Shown here one piece after another: positions 43,146 through 51,067 of a DNA stretch of 64,000 bases (positions are counted from its first letter, which is position 1; every line of letters begins with the position of its first letter). Location of the stretch: assembly GCA_002841765.1 (NCBI GenBank), contig PHAV01000002.1, forward strand, positions 1-64,000. Direction: 5' to 3'. Both the position numbers and the translations under genes were made by a program. The notes below the pieces were generated by a model that saw only the letters and a list, made by a program, of their open reading frames with translations, was not told the DNA's origin and searched no databases. The DNA is from Deltaproteobacteria bacterium HGW-Deltaproteobacteria-4 (GTDB taxonomy: Bacteria; Desulfobacterota; Desulfuromonadia; Desulfuromonadales; UBA2197).

Positions 43146-44371
43146 TGGATCGCATCATTCTTCACGTCGATATGAATGCTTTTTTCGCTGCGGTTGAACA
43201 ACAGTCAAATCCCGCCCTACGCGGCAAGCCGATCGTGGTCGTCGGCAGTGCGGCGCGCACTGTTATTCTCACCGCTTCCTACGAAGCTCGCGCCTATGGT
43301 GTAAAGACCGGCATGCGGGTTTTCGAAGCGCGTCGCTGCTGCCCGGAACTGATTTCGGTGCCGGTAAGTAACCGTCTTTATGCCCATGTGTCGGCAGAGA
43401 TCATGAAGGTCTTGGCGGATTATACCCCCCTGGTTCAGGTTTTTTCTATCGATGAAGCCTTCCTGGACATCAGCGGTTCTCTCGGCCTCTTCGGCACCCC
43501 GCAACGTATCGCCTACCTGATCAAATCCCGCATCAAGACCCGTTTCGGTTTGACCTGCTCGGTCGGGATTGCCCCGAACAAGTTGCTCGCCAAGCTCGCC
43601 TCGGAGATGGAAAAACCGGATGGTCTGACGATCATCCGCCCCGAAGAGGTGCCGGCGACTCTGCAGAATCTTCCTGTCGGCGAACTGTGCGGCATCGGCC
43701 GCCAGACCAGTCGGCAGCTGGCGCTTCTCGGCATCACCACCTGCGGGCAGTTGGCCTCCTTCCCGCCGGAGATCCTGCGGTGCAAGTTTGGCATCGTCGG
43801 TGATCAGCTGTTGCGCATGGCGCAGGGGATAGATGATTCTCCGGTGATTTCTGCCGCGGACGAAGAGCAGGTCAAGTCGATCGGTCACAGCACTACTCTG
43901 GCGCAGGATCTGAGCGATCGTTCCGCCATCGCGGTGATCCTGTTGCAACTCGCCGAGATGGTCGGACGGCGCTCGCGGCGCTATGCTTTGGCCGGCCGCA
44001 CTCTCACCCTGACGGTTCGTTATGCCGACTTCACCACCTTCACCAGACAACAGAAACAGCCGCGGCCCCTGACACTCAGTGCGGATATTTATCTCGCTGC
44101 GCTCAAAATCCTTGATGCTATTGTCCTTGAGCAACCGGTACGGCTCCTCGGCATTTCCCTGTCCGGCTGGGACGAAGCGGTGCAGCAGCTCTCCCTTTTT
44201 GAGGGAAATGATCGAGAGCTGCGGCTGACAGCGGCGATGGACAGTGTTAACAACAAGTTGGGAGATTTTACGGTGACTTTTGCGACGTTGCTTGACAAAC
44301 TCGACAAGGGCTCACAGGTCATCTCACCGGCCTGGCGTCCCGAGGGAGTTCGCCATATCGACATGAGTTGA
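43145..44371 (+). CDS. dinB: DNA polymerase IV (Y family)
   Basis: A 408-residue Y-family polymerase. Catalytic Asp in HVDMNAFFAAVE and the SIDEAFLD motif, then a helix-hairpin-helix thumb (LPVGELCGIGRQTSRQL) and a little-finger domain. The C-terminal QLSLFEG is a beta-clamp binding motif (QLxLF). It copies past damaged bases under SOS conditions. ATG at 43145; a GTG at 43142 is possible. It ends the lexA operon. Confidence 0.95.
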   Translation: MDRIILHVDMNAFFAAVEQQSNPALRGKPIVVVGSAARTVILTASYEARAYGVKTGMRVFEARRCCPELISVPVSNRLYAHVSAEIMKVLADYTPLVQVFSIDEAFLDISGSLGLFGTPQRIAYLIKSRIKTRFGLTCSVGIAPNKLLAKLASEMEKPDGLTIIRPEEVPATLQNLPVGELCGIGRQTSRQLALLGITTCGQLASFPPEILRCKFGIVGDQLLRMAQGIDDSPVISAADEEQVKSIGHSTTLAQDLSDRSAIAVILLQLAEMVGRRSRRYALAGRTLTLTVRYADFTTFTRQQKQPRPLTLSADIYLAALKILDAIVLEQPVRLLGISLSGWDEAVQQLSLFEGNDRELRLTAAMDSVNNKLGDFTVTFATLLDKLDKGSQVISPAWRPEGVRHIDMS

Positions 44372-44394
44372 GCGTTCGCCGGGCAGTGGGGAGG

Positions 44395-44607
44395 CTAAGG
44401 GGCGGCGCTGGTTTTTGCAGGGCAGAGACAGATATGGGCATTGCCAAAGAAGGTCTTGGCGTTGCAGACTGGATGTGTTTCTTTTTCGACAAAGTAAATG
44501 CCGCCAATCTGGTAGGTGATCTTGCAGAGGAGATGGTCGTTGCCGCTGCATGCACATTTGGGCCGAAATTCACAAACGCCGTCAAATTGACAGGGGTCTT
44601 TTTGCAT
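44395..44607 (-). CDS. Small Cys-rich protein, 70 aa
   Basis: Encodes MQKDPCQFDGVCEFRPKCAC... with nine or so Cys spread over 70 residues (C-x5-C, C-x-C, C, C, C-x-C), likely a metal-binding protein. GGAGG 5 bases before the ATG at 44607 is strong support. No signal peptide. I do not recognise the family. It converges with dinB. Confidence 0.7.
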   Translation of the reverse strand: MQKDPCQFDGVCEFRPKCACSGNDHLLCKITYQIGGIYFVEKETHPVCNAKTFFGNAHICLCPAKTSAAP

Positions 44608-44724
44608 GAAGTCCTCCAGTAAGAGTTGACACTGAAGGATTCTAGTCCCCGTTTCTTATAAATATCTGACAAATTCCATGGATTTCCAAAAAAAGAAGGA
44701 GTGGGCTGGTGGGGCAGGGGAAAG

Positions 44725-45345
44725 CTATATTTTTCTGGCAATCGGAGCCAGGCCCTCCTGGCGGGAGAGCTTGGCTGCTGCTTCTTTTGCCGCGCCAGCG
44801 GTCGTGTAGGGGCCGACATAGACGCGAAACCAGGTTTTTCCTTTGACCTGGACGGGTTTGACTTCAGCTTTATAACCCTTGCTGCGCAGTCGTTTACCGA
44901 GACTTTGTGCATCCTCTTCGCGCGAGCTTGCAGAAGCCTGGAGAATCCAGGAAGTCTGGCGTTCTTCTTTGCCGGATTTTTGTATCGGGGTCGACGGTTC
45001 ACTTGTCCTTTCGACGGGAGCTACCGCCGGCCTGGCTGTTTCTGTCTGACTCATCGTGGCCGACGGTGGTGGTGTTTCTGGTGCCGGGAGGGTGCTTCTG
45101 TGGTTGATACCGCTCCCCAGAGCTGTGGTTTCTCCCTTGGGCAGCGCTTTGTAGAAATTGAAATTTTGCGCTGCAGCGGCTTGACTTTCTGTCGGCATGC
45201 TTACTTTAATGATCGGCTGCACCGGAGCGCTGCTGCGACCGATGATCATGCCGAGGACAAAGCTTACGGCTGCGGTAAAAAGGAGGAGAACAATTTGCCG
45301 CAGCGGTCGGGATTCCCCGGAATTATGTGGATATGGATGGGTCAT
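44725..45345 (-). CDS. SPOR-domain membrane protein
   Basis: A 206-residue protein with one membrane helix (about 16-36, IVLLLFTAAVSFVLGMIIG), a Pro/Ser/Thr-rich linker and a C-terminal SPOR domain (SWILQASASSREEDAQSLGKRLRSKGYKAEV ... WFRVYVGPYTTAGAAKEAAAKL). SPOR binds glycan stripped of peptides at the division septum (as in FtsN and DedD). It lies downstream of argS in the same direction. Confidence 0.88.
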   Translation of the reverse strand: MTHPYPHNSGESRPLRQIVLLLFTAAVSFVLGMIIGRSSAPVQPIIKVSMPTESQAAAAQNFNFYKALPKGETTALGSGINHRSTLPAPETPPPSATMSQTETARPAVAPVERTSEPSTPIQKSGKEERQTSWILQASASSREEDAQSLGKRLRSKGYKAEVKPVQVKGKTWFRVYVGPYTTAGAAKEAAAKLSRQEGLAPIARKI

Positions 45346-45354
45346 GACTGCGCT

Positions 45355-47040
45355 CTACATGCGTTCCGGTGCGTTGATTCCAAGCAGGGATAAGGCGTTG
45401 GCGAGAACGTGCCGGACAGCGTTGACCAGATAAAGGCGGGCAGCACTTGTCTCGACATCGTCAACCAGCACCCGATGCGAGTTGTAGTAGTTGTGGAAAA
45501 GAGCGGAAACCTCCTGCAGGTAGATCGTCAAACGATGGGGTTCACACACAGACGCGGCGGTATAGACGACCTCCGGATAATGGAGGAGGAGCTTGATCAG
45601 GGCGAGTTCTTCGGTCAGTTGTAGTTTAGCGAGGGGGGCCGTCCCCACTGTCGGACAGATCATCCCCGCTTCTGTGGCGTTACGATTGATGCTGCAAATA
45701 CGCGCATGGGCATACTGGACGTAAAAGACCGGATTATCGACCGATTGCTGCTTGGCGAGATCAATGTCGAAGACCAGCTGCGAATCGGATTTGCGCATGA
45801 CGAAAAAGTAGCGGACCGCGTCCCGGCCGACTTCATCGATCAAGTCACGCAGGGTGACATAGCTGCCGGCACGTTTGGAAATTTTGACTTCTTCACCGCC
45901 GCGCAGGACCGTCACCATCTGATGTAACACGTATTCGGGCCACCCCGCGGGGATGCCGACATCGAGGGCCTGTAAGCCGGCGCGCACCCGGGTGACGGTG
46001 CTGTGGTGATCCGCACCCTGTTCGTTGACGACCCGGACAAAGCCGCGCTGCCATTTATTCAGATGGTAAGCGACATCAGGGACAAAATAGGTGTAGCTGC
46101 CATCCGACTTGCGCATGACCCGGTCTTTATCGTCGCCGTAAGCGGTGGTGCGCAGCCAGAGAGCACCGTCCTGCTCATAGGTGTGGCCATTCGCGATGAG
46201 AGACTGCACCGTCGCTTCCACCAGTCCATCGCTGTACAGGCTCGATTCGAGAAAGTAGTTGTCAAAATGCACGTCGAAAGCGCGTAGGTCCTGATCCTGT
46301 TCCCGACGTAAAAATGCGACCGCAAAATGACGAATGGCTTCAAGGTCCCGGGGATTACCGGTCGCGGTCACCGCCTGGTCGCCGGCGCTGACGCTCTCTC
46401 TGTTTAAATAGGCGGCGGCAACGTCTTTGATGTACTCCCCTTGATAGCCGTCCTGCGGCCACCCCGGATCACCTGGTTCGATGCCAAGGCAGCGGGCTTG
46501 CACCGAGAGGGAGAGTTTGTCGATCTGGACTCCGGCATCGTTGTAGTAGAATTCCCTGCAGACATCCCATCCGGTGGCGGCCATCAGGCGGCAAAGGACA
46601 TCGCCGATGGCGGCGCCGCGGCCATGACCGATGTGCAGAGGGCCGGTGGGATTAGCACTGACGAATTCGACCTGCACCTTGCGCCCGGCGCCGCTGTTGC
46701 TTTGTCCCCACTGGCTGCCGCCGCGATGAATGGCATCAAGGACCTGGTACCAGCAGGACGGTTCCAGAAAGAAATTGATAAAGCCGGGGCCGGCGATTTC
46801 AATTTGTTGAATCAGGCCCGCCCCGTCGCCCAGGGCGGCGATGATAATCTCCGCAATTTTGCGGGGCGACTTTTTTTCGTCGCGAGCCAGAAGCATGGCG
46901 ACGTTGGTGGCAAAGTCACCATGCTCGGGATTCCCGGGAACTTCGACGACAAAGGGGGGGGTGGTTCCAGAGTGCAGGGAGCCATTTTCATAGCAGCTGA
47001 CCAGAGTTTGCTGGATGAGGCGGTGCAGGGTTTCTCTCAT
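45355..47040 (-). CDS. argS: Arginyl-tRNA synthetase
   Basis: A 561-residue class I synthetase: N-terminal Add1 domain, the HIGH motif in [37 protein letters not shown] in the KMSKS position, and the DALR anticodon-binding C-terminus ending LGINAPERM. It charges tRNA-Arg. Between an ftsB-like gene and a SPOR gene on the same strand. Confidence 0.96.
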   Translation of the reverse strand: MRETLHRLIQQTLVSCYENGSLHSGTTPPFVVEVPGNPEHGDFATNVAMLLARDEKKSPRKIAEIIIAALGDGAGLIQQIEIAGPGFINFFLEPSCWYQVLDAIHRGGSQWGQSNSGAGRKVQVEFVSANPTGPLHIGHGRGAAIGDVLCRLMAATGWDVCREFYYNDAGVQIDKLSLSVQARCLGIEPGDPGWPQDGYQGEYIKDVAAAYLNRESVSAGDQAVTATGNPRDLEAIRHFAVAFLRREQDQDLRAFDVHFDNYFLESSLYSDGLVEATVQSLIANGHTYEQDGALWLRTTAYGDDKDRVMRKSDGSYTYFVPDVAYHLNKWQRGFVRVVNEQGADHHSTVTRVRAGLQALDVGIPAGWPEYVLHQMVTVLRGGEEVKISKRAGSYVTLRDLIDEVGRDAVRYFFVMRKSDSQLVFDIDLAKQQSVDNPVFYVQYAHARICSINRNATEAGMICPTVGTAPLAKLQLTEELALIKLLLHYPEVVYTAASVCEPHRLTIYLQEVSALFHNYYNSHRVLVDDVETSAARLYLVNAVRHVLANALSLLGINAPERM

Positions 47041-47137
47041 GTTAAACGTTGTCTTTCTCAGTCGTCACCGCGGCGGCGTCTCATTGAGTTGGCGGCGCAG
47101 TTGCATGTCTTCAGTGTAATCGGGACAGTGAAGGCCT

Positions 47138-47503
47138 CTATTGTCCCCCCGGCCGGGCTTGAGTGGCACCAGATTGCTTTTCGCTGTTTGGAAACTGATA
47201 GATGATTTCATCGGCTTTGACCATACCGAGATCACGGCGGGCCACCATTTCAATATATTTCCCATTATGCATTAATGAATCTATCTCCCGCCGGATCCGG
47301 GCGTTTTGTTCTTCGATCTTTTCCAGTTCGGCGCTGAGGTTCCTTTTATCCTGATCGTACTGCAGCCAGCGCATCAAACCGTGCCCACCGAACAGGATTG
47401 TCAGCAGCAAAGCACAACCGGCCATTGCCGCAATCACAAGCCAGAGATTGGAACCCGGTTGTTTCAGTTCATGTTTTGGCGGTGCGGTCTCTGCTCGAGA
47501 CAT
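47138..47503 (-). CDS. FtsB/DivIC-like septum formation initiator
   Basis: A 121-residue bitopic membrane protein: one helix (about 22-40, LWLVIAAMAGCALLLTILFG), a coiled coil (KRNLSAELEKIEEQNARIRREIDSL) and a C-terminal ARRDLGMVKADEIIYQFP motif typical of the DivIC/FtsB family. It takes part in the FtsQLB-type division complex. Start ATG at 47503; the open frame runs further upstream inside ugd DNA. Confidence 0.85.
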   Translation of the reverse strand: MSRAETAPPKHELKQPGSNLWLVIAAMAGCALLLTILFGGHGLMRWLQYDQDKRNLSAELEKIEEQNARIRREIDSLMHNGKYIEMVARRDLGMVKADEIIYQFPNSEKQSGATQARPGGQ

Positions 47504-47513
47504 AATGATCCTG

Positions 47514-48872
47514 TCAAGGCGCACTACACGTGGTCGTGCCGCGACCCATGGCAAAGTAAGTGAAACCGTTTTCGCTCATGCGTCTCGGTTCGTAGAGGTT
47601 GCGACCGTCAAAGATCACGGGTGCAGTCATGAGTTCTTTGACGCGCTCGAAATCGGGACGGCGGAATTCGTTCCATTCCGTCACAATCGCCAGTGCTTCG
47701 GCTTTTTCAAGGGCCTGATAGGCGTTGTCGGCAAAGCAGACGCGATCACCAAGGATGGCGCGGGCTTTGGGCATGGCGACGGGATCGTAAACCGTCACAA
47801 TAGCGCCGGCGCTGAGAAGTTCTTCAATCAGCACCAGGGACGGCGCTTCCCGCAGATCGTCGGTCTTGGGTTTGAAGGCCAGGCCCCACACCGCTATCTT
47901 GCGACCGGTCAAAGATTGTTGGGCTGCAGGATGGCCTGCTGCAAAGTATCGGGAAATCTTTTTACCGAGGATCTGCTTTTGCAGATAATTGGCTTCTTCG
48001 ACAGCTTTCAGCAAAGAGAGATCGTAGTTGACACTGTTGGCACTGCGCACCAGGGCTTGTACATCTTTGGGGAAGCAGGAGCCACCATAGCCGACACCGG
48101 GAAAGAGGAAGTCATAGCCGATGCGGGAGTCCGAGCCGATTCCTTCACGGACAGCCACGACATCCGCACCGAGATGTTCGCAAAGATTGGCAATCTGGTT
48201 CATGAAGGTAATCCGGGTGGCAAGCATGGCGTTGGCCGCATATTTGGTCATTTCGGCACTTTTGACATCCATGACGATGACCCGGTTGTTCTTGCGCATG
48301 AACGGTTCGTACAGTTCCTTCATCAGTTCGGCGGTTCGGATGTTATCCGTGCCGATAATGACCCGATCCGGTTTCATGAAGTCTTCGATTGCCGATCCTT
48401 CCTTGAGGAATTCGGGGTTGCTGACCACGTCGAATTCAAAGCTTTCCCCGCGTTTTTCGAGTTCGGCAGCAATCGTTTTGCGCACTCGATCAGCGGTTCC
48501 AACCGGGACCGTCGACTTGTCGACAATGATTTTGAAGCCGTCCATGCAGGCGCCGATGTCGGTTGCAACCTTGAGGACGTAGGAAAGATCCGCTGAACCG
48601 TCTTCACCCGGCGGGGTGCCGACCGCAATAAAACAGACGAGACTTGTCTGCACCGCCTCTTTGAGATCCGTAGAGAAGAAGAGACGCGACTCGGTAACGT
48701 TTCGTTCAACCAACTCTTTGAGTCCGGGCTCGTAGATGGGAATAATGCCGCGCTTGAGGCCTTCGATCTTTTCACTGTCAACATCGACACAGATAACGGA
48801 ATTGCCGCTCTCGGCAAATGCTGCTCCGGCAACAAGCCCTACATAACCTGACCCGATCACGCAAAGTTTCAT
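47514..48872 (-). CDS. ugd: UDP-glucose 6-dehydrogenase
   Basis: A 452-residue UDP-glucose/GDP-mannose dehydrogenase. NAD-binding [18 protein letters not shown] at the N-terminus, catalytic Cys in [16 protein letters not shown] and the C-terminal UDP-binding stretch [19 protein letters not shown]. It oxidises UDP-glucose to UDP-glucuronate for polysaccharides. It starts a leftward set with ftsB, argS and a SPOR gene. Confidence 0.94.
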   Translation of the reverse strand: MKLCVIGSGYVGLVAGAAFAESGNSVICVDVDSEKIEGLKRGIIPIYEPGLKELVERNVTESRLFFSTDLKEAVQTSLVCFIAVGTPPGEDGSADLSYVLKVATDIGACMDGFKIIVDKSTVPVGTADRVRKTIAAELEKRGESFEFDVVSNPEFLKEGSAIEDFMKPDRVIIGTDNIRTAELMKELYEPFMRKNNRVIVMDVKSAEMTKYAANAMLATRITFMNQIANLCEHLGADVVAVREGIGSDSRIGYDFLFPGVGYGGSCFPKDVQALVRSANSVNYDLSLLKAVEEANYLQKQILGKKISRYFAAGHPAAQQSLTGRKIAVWGLAFKPKTDDLREAPSLVLIEELLSAGAIVTVYDPVAMPKARAILGDRVCFADNAYQALEKAEALAIVTEWNEFRRPDFERVKELMTAPVIFDGRNLYEPRRMSENGFTYFAMGRGTTTCSAP

Positions 48873-48904
48873 GGCTACATCCCATTCTGTCGATCATTTT
48901 AAAG

Positions 48905-48939
48905 ATTCCGGCCTGCTTGCCAGAGCAAGCAGGCCGGAT
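48905..48939 (-). terminator. Terminator after the comEA-like gene
   Basis: ATCCGGCCTGCTTGC / GCAAGCAGGCCGGAAT, a 14-base stem with a short loop, followed on the minus strand by ATCTTTAAAAT. It ends the comEA-like transcript before ugd. Confidence 0.7.
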
Positions 48940-48964
48940 GGCTGATGCAATTTATTGTATCAAT

Positions 48965-49282
48965 TTATTCAAAGATGACAAGTGGCTTGATCTTTTCCAA
49001 GGTCTTTTTCCCGACACCATTGACCTTTGACAGGTCTTTCAGCGTTTTAAAATTTCCTTTTTCTGTCCGGTAAGCAACAATAGCGGCAGCACTCTTTTTT
49101 CCGATACCGGGAAGTTTTTCAAGTTCCTTCGCAGAGGCAGTGTTGACATTGGTTAAGTTGGCAATGGCTGCCGACTCTTTGGCTGCAGGTGCTGTAGTGC
49201 TGGCCTGTTCCTCGGCTAACAGTGGTGATGCGGTACAGGCCAGACTTGCGATCGCAACGAGAATAAGCAAAAATTTTTTCAT
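48965..49282 (-). CDS. ComEA-like secreted helix-hairpin-helix protein
   Basis: A 105-residue exported protein with signal peptide (LILVAIASLACTASPLLA) and one helix-hairpin-helix pair (VNTASAKELEKLPGIGKKSAAAIVAYR, then LSKVNGVGKKTLEKI). ComEA binds DNA in the periplasm during uptake in competent bacteria. No other competence genes are in the window, so the role is inferred. AGGGGAAA precedes the ATG. Confidence 0.88.
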   Translation of the reverse strand: MKKFLLILVAIASLACTASPLLAEEQASTTAPAAKESAAIANLTNVNTASAKELEKLPGIGKKSAAAIVAYRTEKGNFKTLKDLSKVNGVGKKTLEKIKPLVIFE

Positions 49283-49318
49283 TTTCCCCTCCGTAATGTT
49301 ATGTGTTGATAGTGAATA

Positions 49319-49411
49319 AATTCCTGTGAGGGTGCCGACAGTTTCCCCTCCCTACGTCCGAAATTCGGGTCTGCTTCGACCCGGCAGAGGCATCCCGTTA
49401 ACAGGAATTCA
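49319..49411 (-). promoter_or_regulatory. Structured 5' leader of the comEA-like gene
   Basis: About 90 bases in the leader of the comEA-like gene can fold into a closed element. The outer stem AATTCCTGT / ACAGGAATT (9 pairs) closes it. Inside, GGGATGCC / GGCACCC makes a second stem, and CGGGTC-GAAGCA-GACCCG is a hairpin. A purine-rich single-stranded part (GTAGGGAGGGGAAA) lies between. It ends about 35 bases before the start codon. The layout is like a cis-regulatory RNA, but it matches no riboswitch class I know. Confidence 0.45.
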
Positions 49412-49586
49412 TACGGCATGATCTGCCGATGGCGAATAGCTATTGAATTAGCATGGGAGACAAAGAATCGTCAACTGATTTTAAACTTTCCTGTCCTGCT
49501 TTTCTGCTCAAAAATGGAAATATCTGTAAGGGAAAAACATAATTGTTTCGATGTGTTGTTGCCTTTGAATGGTTATTTTCCTTTGC

Positions 49587-49615
49587 TTGACAGCCTACCC
49601 CTGCTGTGCTATTTT
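49587..49615 (+). promoter_or_regulatory. Putative sigma-70 promoter of the REC protein gene
   Basis: TTGACA, 17 bases, TATTTT, about 110 bases before the ATG at 49724. Very good -35 and ideal spacing. Confidence 0.6.
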
Positions 49616-49723
49616 TGCAAAAATTTTTATGTTTTCAGCAGGTTGTGTCCTGAATCTCAGTTGTTTGCAAGAACCACGGAGCTCATGAACTGTTATGTCG
49701 CTGCGTCGGCCGAGGAGACTTGA

Positions 49724-50965
49724 ATGAAGAAGAAGCTGTTGCTTGCGGATGACAGTGTAACGATTCAAAAGGTGGTTCAAATTACGTTTTCGCATGACGA
49801 TTACGATTTGACCGTTGTTGATAATGGTGACAAAGCCTATGAAAAGGCCCGTTTGCAACGACCGGATCTGATCCTTGCCGATGTCTTCATGCCAGGGAAA
49901 AATGGCTATGAACTCTGCGCTGCCGTCAAGAATGACCCGTCCCTGGCAACGGTTCCGGTCCTTTTATTGACAGGGACGTTTGAGCCCTTTGACGAAGTTA
50001 AGGCCCGGTCAGCGGGAGCAGATCGCTGGATTGCCAAACCCTTTGAGTCTCAGTCCCTGATTGCCTGTGTTGAGGAACTTTTGTCGCTCTCTGCGCAAGC
50101 CCCGGTCATAACTCCCCCGGTTTTCGTGGCGCCGCCAGCACCGGCACCTGCTCCTGCGCCTGTTGAAACGGTCGGTTTCCCTGCACCGGATCTTTCCAGC
50201 GATCTGCCTGATGATATCTGGGGGAGTGACTTTGTCGCTGAGGGGGCCAGCGACAGCGGCGAACTTCCCGGGGTTGATGCTTTTGCGGCGACGACCCAGG
50301 ATGATTTGTGGGATGTCAGCGGCTTTGAAACCGAAACACCCGAGACCAGTGCTGCCACCGACGACCTGTGGGGGAGTTTTGAAACGCCCCCGTCTGTTGC
50401 CACGACCCCGGTACGCGCAGCCGTAGATGCTGATTCCTGGGGGAGTGATGACTTCGCTTCGGCTTTTGCCGCTGCTGATTCCAAAGTCTCAGATTCTTTT
50501 GGGATGGGAACCGCAGAGGTTCCTTTTGACGATGATATTGAGATCCTGGAAGAGATTGATCTTTTTGAACCTGTCGCTGATTCTTCTTCTGTTCTTTTAT
50601 CGACGGACTCTTTTCCTGTTGATGATTTCTCCTTCGCGGATGAAATGGTGGAGCCTGAAAAGGTTGAGGCTCCGAGCGTCAAGATCGCGCCCGTTCCTGC
50701 TTCCCCTGTTGCCTCCCCGTTCCCTGCTGTCGCTGTTGCGTCAAAAGAGGGCGCAGTCTCTTCTGTTGCTGAAACGGCGACCTCTGCAGCGACGCTCAGT
50801 GATGCTCAACTCGATTTGATCGTCGAACGGGTCGCAGCGGTGGTTGTTTCCCGTCTGGCCGGAACGCTGCTCGAAAAGATTGCCTGGGAAGTGGTTCCCG
50901 ATCTAGCGGAGACAATGATTAAGGAAGAGTTGCGCAAGATTCGAGAGTCTGTTGCAGCCGATTAG
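49724..50965 (+). CDS. Response regulator receiver with long acidic linker and C-terminal helix
   Basis: A 413-residue protein. Residues 1-120 are a receiver domain (Asp9/Asp10, phosphoryl Asp53 in LADVFMPG, Thr83, Lys105). A Pro-Ala stretch (132-147) leads into an acidic, unordered region with repeated short motifs (DDIWGSDF 163-170, DDLWDVSGF 193-201, DDLWGSFE 213-220, DSWGSDDF 237-244). The last ~55 residues (from LSDAQLDLIVERVAAVV) are helical, probably for dimerisation or docking. Similar REC-linker proteins take part in polar or motility control in related bacteria. No kinase is beside it. Confidence 0.82.
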   Translation: MKKKLLLADDSVTIQKVVQITFSHDDYDLTVVDNGDKAYEKARLQRPDLILADVFMPGKNGYELCAAVKNDPSLATVPVLLLTGTFEPFDEVKARSAGADRWIAKPFESQSLIACVEELLSLSAQAPVITPPVFVAPPAPAPAPAPVETVGFPAPDLSSDLPDDIWGSDFVAEGASDSGELPGVDAFAATTQDDLWDVSGFETETPETSAATDDLWGSFETPPSVATTPVRAAVDADSWGSDDFASAFAAADSKVSDSFGMGTAEVPFDDDIEILEEIDLFEPVADSSSVLLSTDSFPVDDFSFADEMVEPEKVEAPSVKIAPVPASPVASPFPAVAVASKEGAVSSVAETATSAATLSDAQLDLIVERVAAVVVSRLAGTLLEKIAWEVVPDLAETMIKEELRKIRESVAAD

Positions 50966-51067
50966 GGGCAGATCAATAGATTCACATTAATAAAAGTATG
51001 GGGATTGCGAAATCCCCATTTTTTATTTTCACGGTATATTAATTATAGATTCGACCAGGATAAAACG

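Noticed and set aside
49418-49723. 101-aa plus-strand frame before the receiver protein gene
   Set aside because: It contains the likely promoter of the next gene and has no ribosome binding site.
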